The notes under the pieces were generated by a model, which was given only the letters and a program-made list of their open reading frames with translations, ran no database searches and had not been told where the DNA came from. A stretch of DNA of 64,000 nucleotides, from contig OZ025258.1 of assembly GCA_964019135.1 (NCBI GenBank), forward strand, positions 868,001 through 932,000, given 5' to 3'. This DNA comes from Arenicola marina (taxonomy: Eukaryota; Annelida; Polychaeta; Arenicolidae). Both the position numbers and the translations under genes were made by a program. This document shows, piece after piece, positions 34,901 through 48,400 of the stretch (within the stretch, counting starts at the first letter, position 1; each line of letters begins with the position of its first letter).

Positions 34901-35828
34901 GAGTGTACACGTAGACTGACTGGCTGGCTTACCTCTGGAGTGTACACGTAGACTGGCTTACCTCTGGAGTGTACACGTAGGTGGCTTACCTCTGGAGTGT
35001 ACACGTAGGCTGGCTTACCTCTGGAGTGTACACGTAGGTGGCTTACCTCTGGAGTGTACACGTAGACTGGCTTACCTCTGGAGTGTACACGTAGACTGGC
35101 TTACCTCTGGAGTGTACACGTAGGCTGGCTTACCTCTGGAGTGTACACGTGGGTGGCCTACCTCTGGAGTGTACACGTAGACTGACTGGCTGGCTTACCT
35201 CTGGAGTGTACACGTAGACTGGCTTACCTCTGGAGTGTACACGTAGACTGGCTTACCTCTAGAGTGTACACGTAGGTTGGCTTACCTCTAGAGTGTACAC
35301 GTAGGTTGGCTTACCTCAGGAGTGTACACGTAGACTGACTTACCTCGGGAGTGTACATGTAGGCTGGCTTACCTCTGGAGTGTACACCTAGGCTGGCTTA
35401 CCTCTGGAGTGTACACGTAGACTGGCTTACCTCTAGAGTGTACACGTAGGTTGGCTTACCTCTGGAGTGTACACGTGGGTTGGCTTACCTCTGGAGTGTA
35501 CACGTAGGCTGGCTTACCTCTGGAGTGTACACGTGGGTTGGCTTACCTCTGGAGTGTACACGTAGGCTGGCTTACCTCTGGAGTGTACACGTGGGTTGGC
35601 TTACCTCTGGAGTGTACACGTGGGTTGGCTTACCTCTGGAGTGTACACGTAGGCTGGTTTACCTCTGGAGTGTACACGTAGGCTGGCTTACCTCTAGAGT
35701 GTACACGTAGGTTGGCTTACCTCTGGAGTGTACACGTGGGTTGGCTTACCTCTGGAGTGTACACGTAGGCTGGCTTACCTCTGGAGTGTACACGTAGGTT
35801 GGCTTACCTCTGGAGTGTACACGTAGGC
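31964..35828 (-). repeat. 28-37 bp array of exon-end plus splice-donor units, about 130 copies
   Basis: On the gene strand each unit reads CCTACGTGTACACTCCAGAG followed by GTAAGCCAG or a close variant. The first part equals the last 20 nt of the exon at 35808-35889 and the second the first bases of its intron, so nearly every unit carries a strong donor, GAG/GTAAGC. Lengths of 28, 29 and 37 bp reflect GTAAGCCA, GTAAGCCAG and a version with extra CCAGTCAG. The array fills most of the 4.16 kb intron and merges without a gap into the real exon end. GTGTACAC in each unit is palindromic. Confidence 0.97.
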
Positions 35829-35889
35829 TGCCTGGAAGGCTCCTGAGATGAAGGCTCGAGCCACGAACAGGAACAAAGTCAGCACAGTC
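35808..35889 (-). CDS. SVOP: SVOP-like transporter exon: membrane helix 10
   Basis: 82 bp; acceptor GTGCTTGCAG before 35889, donor GAG/GTAAGC after 35808. One nucleotide completes an Arg codon begun in the previous exon; 27 codons follow: TVLTLFLFV then [34 protein letters not shown] is almost invariant in SVOP proteins and forms helix 10 with the following loop. Phase 0 at the donor fits the next exon. The final 20 nt are repeated about 130 times in the following intron. Confidence 0.93.
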
Positions 35890-36195
35890 CTGCAAGCACA
35901 GCAGGATGTGAGGGGGGGGGGGTTACGTTATGACAACGACTGACTTATTTTGAAAATATCAAGCTATGAGGAGTTAAGTTATTTGCAAGCACCCAGCAGT
36001 ACATATGTACTCATCCCGCACTACACGTGTACTCATCCCGCAGTACACTTGTACTCATCCGCAGTACACATGAACCCACCCTGCCGTACCATAATAGGAA
36101 CATTTTGCCTATTTTTTTACCTCGGGTACAGATGAGAGAACTTTTGCCTTACTATTGACCTCGATTACAGATACAAGCAGTATTGACGTACTCAC
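35890..36195 (-). other. 306-bp intron with a small 22-bp repeat
   Basis: GTGAGT donor, TTGCAG acceptor. At about 35993-36087 roughly four copies of a 22-bp unit occur (gene strand: GGATGAGTACACGTGTA and variants). The TGAGTAC within the unit recalls the donor GTGAGTAC at 36195, but with AT in place of GT, so the link to the donor is weak. Confidence 0.8.
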
Positions 36196-36307
36196 CTCGT
36201 GGTGCACATGTTGACGAGGAAGACGAAGATGGAGAAGACGAAGAACTCGAGCGCCATGGTCCTCTTGCGGCCCAGCCACTCGATGATGAGGAACGTGATG
36301 AAGAGCC
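36196..36307 (-). CDS. SVOP: SVOP-like transporter exon: loop 8-9 and membrane helix 9
   Basis: 112 bp; acceptor GTCCCCAG before 36307, donor AG/GTGAGT after 36196. The exon begins in phase 1 (GG completes a Gly codon) and ends two bases into an Arg codon. The 36 full codons read LFITFLIIEWLGRKRTMALE, then a hydrophobic helix (FFVFSIFVFLVNMC). E-x-LGRK-TMA is the major facilitator loop motif as found in SVOP (D-R-LGRK-TMA in vertebrates). The preceding exon, expected to end in a Phe-Pro-Gly type sequence, is not in the window. Confidence 0.9.
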
Positions 36308-36420
36308 CTGGGGACAAGGAAACAGGCGACATCCATGGGGCATGTTCCTGGCGCTATGTACCACATGCAGTCTATGGTAAAAGGGTGCTTCACTGGTCAT
36401 TTAACCGGCGACATGCATGA

Positions 36421-37533
36421 AAGTGGCAGTCATGGTCAGCCAGAAGGAAACGTCGCTATGCGGTGATAGTGTCAGTCATGGTCAGCCAGAAGGAAACGTC
36501 GCTATGCGGTGATAGTGGCAGTCATGGTCAGCCAGAAGGAAACGTCGCTATGCGGTGATAGTGTCAGTCATGGTCAGCCAGAAGGAAGCGTCGCTATGCG
36601 GTGATAGTGCCAGTCATGGTCAGCCAGAAGGAAACGTTGCTATGCTGTGATAGTGTCAGTCATGGTCAGCCAGAAGGAAGCGACGCTATGCGGTGTTAGT
36701 GCCAGTCATGGTCAGCCACAAACGTCGCTATGCGGTGTTAGTGCCGGTTATGGTCAGCCAGAAGGAAACGTCGCTATGCGGTGATAGTGCCAGTCATGGT
36801 CAGCCAGAAGGAAACGTCGCTATGCGGTGATAGTGTCAGTCATGGTCAGCCAGAAGGAAGCGTCGCTATGCGGTGATAGTGCCAGTCATGGTCAGCCAGA
36901 AGGAAACGTCGCTATGCGGTGATAGTGTCAGTCATGGTCAGCCAGAAGGAAGCGTCGCTATGCGGTGTTAGTGCCAGTCATGGTCAGCCACAAACGTCGC
37001 TATGCGGTGTTAGTGCCAGTTATGGTCAGCCACAAACGTCGCTATGCGGTGTTAGTGCCAGTCATGGTCAGCCACAAACGTCGCTATGCGGTGTTAGTGC
37101 CGGTTATGGTCAGCCAGAAGGAAACGTCGCTATGCGGTGATAGTGCCAGTCATGGTCAGCCAGAAGGAAACGTCGCTATGAGGTGATAGTGCCAGTCATG
37201 GTCAGCCAGAAGGAAACGTCGCTATGCGGTGATAGTGCCAGTCATGGTGAGCCAGAGGAAAACGTCGCTATGCGGTGTTAGTGCCAGTCATGGTCAGCCA
37301 GAAGGAAGCGTCGCTATGCGGTGTTAGTACCAGTCATGGTCAGCCACAAACGTCGCTATGCGGTGTTAGTGCCAGTTATGGTCAGCCACAAACGTCGCTA
37401 TGCGGTGTTAGTGCCAGTCATGGTCAGCCACAAACGTCGCTATGCGGTGTTAGTGCCAGTCATGGTCAGCCAGAAGGAAACGTCGCTATGAGGTGATAGT
37501 GCCAGTCATGGTCAGCCAGAGGGAAACGTCGCT
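36421..37533. repeat. 46/42-bp tandem array, about 25 copies
   Basis: The unit contains CAGTCATGGTCAGCCAGAAG and AACGTCGCTATGCGGTGATA. Short 42-bp forms read CAGCCACAAACGTCGC and GGTGTTAGTG. The block of long and short forms at 36840-37140 recurs at about 37200-37500. It lies in the intron upstream of the exon at 36307, 114 bp from the acceptor, and shows no splice donor in its unit. Open frames of 73 codons are repeat artefacts. Confidence 0.96.
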
Positions 37534-38090
37534 GAGTTGAGTGACAAATGGCCGATTACGATGGACTGAGAAGTTCTACAGTTACTGGGTCGTACTATAT
37601 GGCACAAAAGGATATTGAGCAAGGTGTCAACAATAAATAAAAATTATTTGGCCTCTAGGAATACGCATTTACCGGCCGAATGTCATCATTGGAACCTGAA
37701 AACATCATTCTAACTTCAGCAGTACCGAAAGAAAATCATCACAACTAATACAGACCTTTTAGAACTTAAAATAACAGAATAACCAGATGATAACGAATGA
37801 AAATGCGCAATGCTGAGGATGTGCGGAATTCCAATGTGACCTTGGTGCAACCTATTCGACCAACCACGGGACTACGCAGACCGCATACCCCGGGCACGCC
37901 ACTGAGGAACCAAGGCAAGCCAACCACCGCGGGGTGACTCCGAGAGAAGCCATTGGGTTATAAGGGGACGGCCACCCTTGCAGGAGTCTATCAATGGCCC
38001 ACAACCAGCGACAGGGATGTATCTACACACTGTAGCGCCACCGACACCGTGAACAGTGGCATACAGGCGGTGCTGGACAGGATAATGCAC
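37534..38090. other. Unique intronic spacer between two arrays
   Basis: No exon of the SVOP-like gene could be recognised here on the minus strand, and open frames of 62-73 codons match nothing. It separates the 46-bp array from the 70-bp satellite. Confidence 0.6.
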
Positions 38091-41000
38091 CACTGGTTAC
38101 CAAGCTATTGGCCGCACTACTGTAGGCTTACAGTAGCATGAGGGATAACCGAGACATCACCACGGGTTACCAAGCCATTGGCCGCACTACTGTAGGCTTA
38201 CAGTAGCATGAGGGATAACCGAGACATCACCACGGGTTACCAAGCTATTAGCCGCACTACTGTAGGCTTACAGTAGTAAGAGGGATAACCGAGACATCAC
38301 CACGGGTTACCAAGCTATTGGCCGCACTACCGTAGGCTTACAGTAGCATGAGGGATAACCGAGACATCACCACGGGGTACCAAGCTATTGGCCGCACTAC
38401 TGTAGGCTTACAGTAGCATGAGGGATAACCGAGACATCACCACGGGTTACCAAGCTATTGGCCGCACTACTGCAGGCTTACAGTAGTAAGAGGGATAACC
38501 GAGATATCACCACGGGTTACCAAGCTATTAGCCGCACTACTGTAGGCTTACAGTAGTAAGAGGGATAACCGAGATATCACCGCGGGTTACCAAGCTATTG
38601 GCCGCACTACTGTAGGCTTACAGTAGCATGAGGGATAACCGAGACATCACCACGGGTTACCAAGCTATTGGCCGCAATACTGTAGGCTTACAGTAGTAAG
38701 AGGGATAACCGAGACATCACCACGGGTTACCAAGCTATTGGCCGCACTACTGTAGGCTTACAGTAGTAAGAGGGATAACCGAGATATCACCACGGGTTAC
38801 CAAGCTATTAGCCGCACTACTGTAGGCTTACAGTAGTAAGAGGGATAACCGAGATATCACCACGGGTTACCAAGCTATTAGCCGCACTACTGTAGACTTA
38901 CATTAGTAAGAGGGATAACCGAGACATCACCACGGGTTACCAAGCTATTGGCCGCACTACTGTAGGCTTACAGTAGCATGAGGGATAACCGAGACATCAC
39001 CACGGGTTACCAAGCTATTGGCCGCACTACTGTAGGCTTACAGTAGTAAGAGGGATAACCGAGACATCACCACGGGTTACCAAGCTATTAGCCGCACTAC
39101 TGTAGGCTTACAGTAGTAAGAGGGATAACCGAGACATCACCACGGGTTACCAATCTATTGGCCGCACTACTGTAGGCTTACAGTAGTAAGAGGGATAACC
39201 GAGATATCACCGCGGGTTACCAAGCTATTGGCCGCACTACTGTAGGCTTACAGTAGCATGAGGGATAACCGAGACATCACCGCGGGTTACCAAGCTATTG
39301 GCCGCACTACTGTAGGCTTACAGTAGTAAGAGGGATAACCGAGACATCACCACGGGTTACCAAGCTATTAGCCGCACTACTGTAGGCTTACAGTAGTAAG
39401 AGGGATAACCGAGACATCACCACGGGTTACCAAGCTATTGGCCGCACTACTGTAGGCTTACAGTAGTAAGAGGGATAACCGAGACATCACCACGGGTTAC
39501 CAAGCTATTGGCCGCACTACTGTAGGCTTACAGTAGTAAGAGGGATAACCGAGACATCACCACGGGTTACCAAGCTATTGGCCGCACTACTGTAGGCTTA
39601 CAGTAGTAAGAGGGATAACCGAGACATCACCACGGGTTACCAAGCTATTAGCCGCACTACTGTAGGCTTACAGTAGTAAGAGGGATAACCGAGACATCAC
39701 CACGGGTTACCAAGCTATTGGCCGCACTACTGTAGGCTTACAGTAGTAAGAGGGATAACCGAGACATCACCACGGGTTACCAAGCTATTGGCCGCACTAC
39801 TGTAGGCTTACAGTAGTAAGAGGGATAACCGAGACATCACCACGGGTTACCAAGCTATTAGCCGCACTACTGTAGGCTTACAGTAGTAAGAGGGATAACC
39901 GAGACATCACCACGGGTTACCAAGCTATTGGCCGCACTACTGTAGGCTTACAGTAGTAAGAGGGATAACCGAGACATCACCACGGGTTACCAAGCTATTA
40001 GCCGCACTACTGTAGGCTTACAGTAGTAAGAGGGATAACCGAGACATCACCACGGGTTACCAAGCTATTGGCCGCACTACTGTAGGCTTACAGTAGTAAG
40101 AGGGATAACCGAGACATCACCACGGGTTACCAAGCTATTGGCCGCACTACTGTAGGCTTACAGTAGTAAGAGGGATAACCGAGACATCACCACGGGTTAC
40201 CAAGCTATTGGCCGCACTACTGCAGGCTTACAGTAGTAAGAGGGATAACCGAGACATCACCACGGGTTACCAAGCTATTAGCCGCACTACTGTAGGCTTA
40301 CAGTAGTAAGAGGGATAACCGAGACATCACCACGGGTTACCAAGCTATTGGCCGCACTACTGTAGGCTTACAGTAGTAAGAGGGATAACCGAGACATCAC
40401 CACGGGTTACCAAGCTATTAGCCGCACTACTGTAGGCTTACAGTAGCATGAGGGATAACCGAGACATCACCACGCGTTACCAAGTTATTGGCCGCACTAC
40501 TGTAGGCTTACAGTAGTAAGAGGGATAACCGAGACATCACCACGGGTTACCAAGCTATTGGCCGCACTACTGTAGGCTTACAGTAGCATGAGGGATAACC
40601 GAGACATCACCGCGGGTTACCAAGCTATTGGCCGCACTACTGTAGGCTTACAGTAGCATGAGGGATAACCGAGACATCACCACGGGTTACCAAGCTATTG
40701 GCCGCACTACTGTAGGCTTAGTAAGAGGGATAACCGAGACATCACCACGGGTTACCAAGCTATTGGCCGCACTACTGTAGGCTTACAGTAGTAAGAGGGA
40801 TAACCGAGACATCACCACGGGTTACCAAGCTATTGGCCGCACTACTGTAGGCTTACAGTAGTAAGAGGGATAACCGAGACATCACCACGGGTTACCAAGC
40901 TATTGGCCGCACTACTGTAGGCTTACAGTAGTAAGAGGGATAACCGAGACATCACCACGGGTTACCAAGCTATTGGCCGCACTACTGTAGGCTTACAGTA

Positions 41001-44000
41001 GCATGAGGGATAACCGAGACATCACCACGGGTTACCAAGCTATTGGCCGCACTACTGTAGGCTTACAGTAGCAAGAGGGATAACCGAGACATCACCACGG
41101 GTTACCAAGCTATTGGCCGCACTACTGCAGGCTTACAGTAGTAAGAGGAATAACCGAGACATCACCGCGGGTTACCAAGCTATTGGCCGCACTACTGTAG
41201 GCTTACAGTAGCATGAGGGATAACCGAGACATCACCACGGGTTACCAAGCTATTGGCCGCACTACTGTAGGCTTACAGTAGCATGAGGGATAACCGAGAC
41301 ATCACCACGGGTTACCAATCTATTGGCCGCACTACTGTAGGCTTACAGTAGTAAGAGGGATAACCGAGATATCACCGCGGGTTACCAAGCTATTGGCCGC
41401 ACTACTGTAGGCTTACAGTAGCATGAGGGATAACCGAGACATCACCACGGGTTACCAAGCTATTGGCCGCACTACTGTAGGCTTACAGTAGTAAGAGGGA
41501 TAACCGAGACATCACCACGGGTTACCAAGCTATTGGCCGCACTACTGTAGGCTTACAGTAGTAAGAGGGATAACCGAGACATCACCACGGGTTACCAAGC
41601 TATTAGCCGCACTGCTGTAGGCTTACAGTAGTAAGAGGGATAACCGAGACATCCCCACGGGTTACCAAGCTATTGGCCGCACTGCTGTAGGCTTACAGTA
41701 GTAAGAGGGATAACCGAGACATCACCATGGGTTACCAAGCTATTGGCCGCACTACTGTAGGCTTACAGTAGTAAGAGGGATAACCGAGACATCACCACGG
41801 GTTACCAAGCTATTGGCCGCACTACTGTAGGCTTACAGTAGTAAGAGGGATAACCGAGACATCACCACGGGTTACCAAGCTATTGGCCGCACTACTGTAG
41901 GCTTACAGTAGTAAGAGGGATAACCGAGACATCACCACGGGTTACCAAGCTATTGGCCGCACTACTGTAGGCTTACAGTAGTAAGAGGGATAACCGAGAC
42001 ATCACCACGGGTTACCAAGCTATTAGCCGCACTACTGTAGGCTTACAGTAGCATGAGGGATAACCGAGACATCACCACGCGTTACCAAGCTATTGGCCGC
42101 ACTACTGTAGGCTTACAGTAGTAAGAGGGATAACCGAGACATCACCACGGGTTACCAAGCTATTGGCCGCACTACTGTAGGCTTACAGTAGCATAAGGGA
42201 TAACCGAGACATCACCGCGGGTTACCAAGCTATTGGCCGCACTACTGTAGGCTTACGGTAGCATGAGGGATAACCGAGACATCACCACGGGTTACCAAGC
42301 TATTGGCCGCACTACTGTAGGCTTACAGTAGTAAGAGGGATAACCGAGACATCACCACGGGTTACCAAGCTATTGGCCGCACTACTGTAGGCTTACAGTA
42401 GTAAGAGGGATAACCGAGACATCACCACGGGTTACCAAGCTATTGGCCGCACTACTGTAGGCTTACAGTAGTAAGAGGGATAACCGAGACATCACCACGG
42501 GTTACCAAGCTATTGGCCGCACTACTGTAGGCTTACAGTAGTAAGAGGGATAACCGAGACATCACCACGGGTTACCAAGCTATTAGCCGCACTACTGTAG
42601 GCTTACAGTAGCATGAGGGATAACCGAGACACCACCACGCGTTACCAAGCTATTGGCCGCACTACTGTAGGCTTACAGTAGCAAGAGGAATAACCGAGAC
42701 ATCACCACGGGTTACCAAGCTATTGGCCGCACTACTGTAGGCTTACAGTAGTAAGAGGGATAACCGAGACATCACCACGGGTTACCAAGCTATTGGCCGC
42801 ACTACTGTAGGCTTACAGTAGCATAAGGGATAACCGAGACATCACCACGGGTTACCAAGCTATTGGCCGCACTACTGTAGGCTTACAGTAGTAAGAGGGA
42901 TAACCGAGACATCACCACGGGTTACCAAGCTATTGGCCGCACTACTGTAGGCTTACAGTAGTAAGAGGGATAACCGAGACATCCCCACGGGTTACCAAGC
43001 TATTGGCCGCAATACTGTAGGCTTACAGTAGTAAGAGGGATAACCGAGACATCACCACGGGTTACCAAGCTATTGGCCGCACTACTGTAGGCTTACAGTA
43101 GCATGAGGGATAACCGAGACATCACCACGGGTTACCAAGCTATTGGCCGCACTACTGTAGGCTTACAGTAGTAAGAGGGATAACCGAGACATCACCACGG
43201 GTTACCAAGCTATTGGCCGCACTACTGTAGGCTTACAGTAGTAAGAGGGATAACCGAGACATCACCACGGGTTACTAAGCTATTGGCCGCACTGCTGTAG
43301 GCTTACAGTAGCATGAGGGATAACCGAGACATCACCACGGGTTACCAAGCTATTAGCCGCACTACTGTAGGCTTACAGTAGTAAGAGGGATAACCGAGAC
43401 ATCACCACGGGTTACCAAGCTATTGGCCGCACTACTGTAGGCTTACAGTAGTAAGAGGGATAACCGAGACATCACCACGGGTTACCAAGCTATTGGCCGC
43501 ACTACTGTAGGCTTACAGTAGCATAAGGGATAACCGAGACATCACCACGGGTTACCAAGCTATTGGCCGCACTACTGTAGGCTTACAGTAGTAAGAGGGA
43601 TAACCGAGACATCACCACGGGTTACCAAGCTATTGGCCGCACTACTGTAGGCTTACAGTAGTAAGAGGGATAACCGAGACATCACCACGGGTTACCAAGC
43701 TATTGGCCGCAATACTGTAGGCTTACAGTAGTAAGAGGGATAACCGAGACATCACCACGGGTTACTAAGCTATTGGCCGCACTGCTGTAGGCTTACAGTA
43801 GCATGAGGGATAACCGAGACATCACCACGGGTTACCAAGCTATTAGCCGCACTACTGTAGGCTTACAGTAGTAAGAGGGATAACCGAGACATCACCACGG
43901 GTTACCAAGCTATTGGCCGCACTACTGTAGGCTTACAGTAGTAAGAGGGATAACCGAGACATCACCACGGGTTACCAAGCTATTGGCCGCACTACTGTAG

Positions 44001-45473
44001 GCTTACAGTAGCATAAGGGATAACCGAGACATCACCACGGGTTACCAAGCTATTGGCCGCACTACTGTAGGCTTACAGTAGTAAGAGGGATAACCGAGAC
44101 ATCACCACGGGTTACCAAGCTATTGGCCGCACTACTGTAGGCTTACAGTAGTAAGAGGGATAACCGAGACATCCCCACGGGTTACCAAGCTATTGGCCGC
44201 AATACTGTAGGCTTACAGTAGTAAGAGGGATAACCGAGACATCACCACGGGTTACCAAGCTATTGGCCGCACTACTGTAGGCTTACAGTAGCATGAGGGA
44301 TAACCGAGACATCACCACGGGTTACCAAGCTATTGGCCGCACTACTGTAGGCTTACAGTAGTAAGATGGATAACCGAGACATCACCACGGGTTACCAAGC
44401 TATTGGCCGCACTACTGTAGGCTTACAGTAGTAAGAGGGATAACCGAGACATCACCACGGGTTACTAAGCTATTGGCCGCACTGCTGTAGGCTTACAGTA
44501 GCATGAGGGATAACCGAGACATCACCACGGGTTACCAAGCTATTAGCCGCACTACTGTAGGCTTACAGTAGTAAGAGGGATAACCGAGACATCACCACGG
44601 GTTACCAAGCTATTGGCCGCACTACTGTAGGCTTACAGTAGTAAGAGGGATAACCGAGACATCACCACGGGTTACCAAGCTATTAGCCGCACTGCTGTAG
44701 GCTTACAGTAGTAAGAGGGATAACCGAGACATCCCCACGGGTTACCAAGCTATTGGCCGCACTACTGTAGGCTTACAGTAGTAAGAGGGATAACCGAGAC
44801 ATCACCACGGGTTACCAAGCTATTGGCCGCACTACTGTAGGCTTACAGTAGTAAGAGGGATAACCGAGACATCACCACGGGTTACCAAGCTATTGGCCGC
44901 ACTACTGTAGGCTTACAGTAGTAAGAGGGATAACCGAGACATCACCACGGGTTACCAAGCTATTGGCCGCACTACTGTAGGCTTACAGTAGTAAGAGGGA
45001 TAACCGAGACATCACCGCGGGTTACCAAGCTATTAGCCGCACTACTGTAGGCTTACAGTAGTAAGAGGGATAACCGAGACATCACCACGGGTTACCAAGC
45101 TATTGGCCGCACTACTGTAGGCTTACAGTAGTAAGAGGGATAACCGAGACATCACCACGGGTTACCAAGCTATTAGCCGCACTACTGTAGGCTTACAGTA
45201 GCATGAGGGATAACCGAGACATCACCACGCGTTACCAAGCTATTGGCCGCACTACTGTAGGCTTACAGTAGTAAGAGGGATAACCGAGACATCACCACGG
45301 GTTACCAAGCTATTGGCCGCACTACTGTAGGCTTACAGTAGCATAAGGGATAACCGAGACATCACCGCGGGTTACCAAGCTATTGGCCGCACTACTGTAG
45401 GCTTACGGTAGCATGAGGGATAACCGAGACATCACCACGGGTTACCAAGCTATTGGCCGCACTACTGTAGGCT

Positions 45474-48400
45474 TAGTAAGAGGGATAACCGAGACATCAC
45501 CACGGGTTACCAAGCTATTGGCCGCATTACTGTAGGCTTACAGTAGTAAGAGGGATAACCGAGACATCACCACGGGTTACCAAGCTATTGGCCGCACTAC
45601 TGTAGGCTTACAGTAGTAAGAGGGATAACCGAGACATCACCACGGGTTACCAAGCTATTGGCTGCACTACTGTAGGCTTACAGTAGTAAGAGGGATAACC
45701 GAGACATCACCACGGGTTACCAAGCTATTAGCCGCACTACTGTAGGCTTACAGTAGCATGAGGGATAACCGAGACACCACCACGCGTTACCAAGCTATTG
45801 GCCGCACTACTGTAGGCTTACAGTAGTAAGAGGGATAACCGAGATATCACCACGGGTTACCAAGTTATTGGCCGCACTACTGTAGGCTTACAGTAGCATA
45901 AGGGATAACCGAGACATCACCACGGGTTACCAAGCTATTGGCCGCACTACTGTAGGCTTACAGTAGTAAGAGGGATAACCGAGACATCACCACGGGTTAC
46001 CAAGCTATTGGCCGCACTACTGTAGGCTTACAGTAGTAAGAGGGATAACCGAGACATCCCCACGGGTTACCAAGCTATTGGCCGCAATACTGTAGGCTTA
46101 CAGTAGTAAGAGGGATAACCGAGACATCACCACGGGTTACCAAGCTATTGGCCGCACTACTGTAGGCTTACAGTAGCATGAGGGATAACCGAGACATCAC
46201 CACGGGTTACCAAGCTATTGGCCGCACTACTGTAGGCTTACAGTAGTAAGAGGGATAACCGAGACATCACCACGGGTTACCAAGCTATTGGCCGCACTAC
46301 TGTAGGCTTACAGTAGTAAGAGGGATAACCGAGACATCACCACGGGTTACTAAGCTATTGGCCGCACTGCTGTAGGCTTACAGTAGCATGAGGGATAACC
46401 GAGACATCACCACGGGTTACCAAGCTATTAGCCGCACTACTGTAGGCTTACAGTAGTAAGAGGGATAACCGAGACATCACCACGGGTTACCAAGCTATTG
46501 GCCGCACTACTGTAGGCTTACAGTAGTAAGAGGGATAACCGAGACATCACCACGGGATACCAAGCTATTGGCCGCACTACTGTAGGCTTACAGTAGCATG
46601 AGGGATAACCGAGATATGACCACGGGTTACCAAGCTATTGGCCGCACTTCTGTAGGCTTACAGTAGTAAGAGGGATAACCGAGACATCACCACGGGTTAC
46701 CAAGCTATTGGCCGCACTACTGTAGGCTTACAGTAGCATGAGGGATAACCGAGATATCACCGCGGGTTACCAAGCTATTGGCCGCACTACTGTAGGCTTA
46801 CAGTAGCATGAGGGATAACCGAGACATCACCACGGGTTACCAAGCTATCGGCCGCACTACTGTAGGCTAACAGTAGCATGAGGGATAACCGAGACATCAC
46901 CACGGGTTACCAAGCTATTGGCCGCACTACTGTAGGCTTACAGTAGCATGAGGGATAACCGAGACATCACCACGGGTTACCAAGCTATTAGCCGCACTAC
47001 TGTAGGCTTACAGTAGTAAGAGGGATAACCGAGATATCACCACGGGTTACCAAGCTATTGGCCGCACTACTGTAGGCTTACAGTAGCATGAGGGATAACC
47101 GAGACATCACCACGGGTTACCAAGCTATTAGCCGCACTACTGTAGGCTTACAGTAGCATGAGGGATAACCGAGACATCACCACGGGTTACCAAGCTATCG
47201 GCCGCACTACTGTAGGCGTACAGTAGTAAGAGGGATAACCGAGACATCACAACGGGTTACCAAGCTATTAGCCGCACTACTGTAGGCCTACAGTAGTAAG
47301 AGGGATAACCGAGACATCACCACGGGTTACCAAGCTATTAGCCGCACTACTGTAGGCTTACAGTAGTAAGAGGGATAACCGAGACATCACCACGGGTTAC
47401 CAAGCTATTAGCCGCACTACTGTAGGCTTACAGTAGTAAGAGGGATAACCGAGACATCACCACGGGTTACCAAGCTATTAGCCGCACTACTGTAGGCTTA
47501 CAGTAGCATGAGGGATAACCGAGACATCACCACGGGTTACCAAGCTATTAGCCGCACTACTGTAGGCTTACAGTAGCATGAGGGATAACCGAAACATCAC
47601 CACGGGTTACCAAGCTATTAGCCGCACTACTGTAGGCTTACAGTAGTAAGAGGGATAACCGAGACATCACAACGGGTTACCAAGCTATTAGCCGCACTAC
47701 TGTAGGCTTACAGTAGTAAGAGGGATAACCGAGACATCACCACGGGTTACCAAGCTATTAGCCGCACTACTGTAGGCTTACAGTAGTAAGAGAGATAACC
47801 GAGACATCACCACGGGTTACCAAGCTATTAGCCGCACTACTGTAGGCTTACAGTAGCATGAGGGATAACCGAGATATCACCACGGGTTACCAAGCTATTG
47901 GCCGCACTACTGTAGGCTTACTGTAGCATGAGGGATAACCGAGACATCACCACGGGTTACCAAGCTATTGGCCGCACTACTGTAGGCTTACAGTAGCATG
48001 AGGGATAACCGAGACATCACCACGGGTTACCAAACTATTGGCCGCACTACTGTAGGCTTACAGTAGTAAGAGGGATAACCGAGACATCACCACGGGTTAC
48101 CAAGCTATTGGCCGCACTGCTGTAGGCTTACAGTAGTAAGAGGGATAACCGAGATATCACCACGGGTAACCAAGCTATTGGCCGCACTACTGTAGGCTTA
48201 CAGTAGTAAGAGGGATAACCGAGACATCACCACGGGATACCAAGCTATTGGCCGCACTACTGTAGGCTTACAGTAGCATGAGGGATAACCGAGATATCAC
48301 CACGGGTTACCAAGCTATTGGCCGCACTACTGTAGGCTTACAGTAGCATGAGGGATAACCGAGACATCACCACGGGTTACCAAGCTATTGGCCGCACTAC

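Noticed and set aside
36421..37533. Donor-derived origin for the 46/42-bp array
   Set aside because: The unit has no GTAAG or GTGAG on the gene strand and does not match the neighbouring exon; it sits on the acceptor side, 114 bp away.
37534..38090. A further upstream SVOP exon
   Set aside because: I looked on the minus strand for a phase-1 donor after a helix 7-8 type sequence and found none; open frames there are unrelated.
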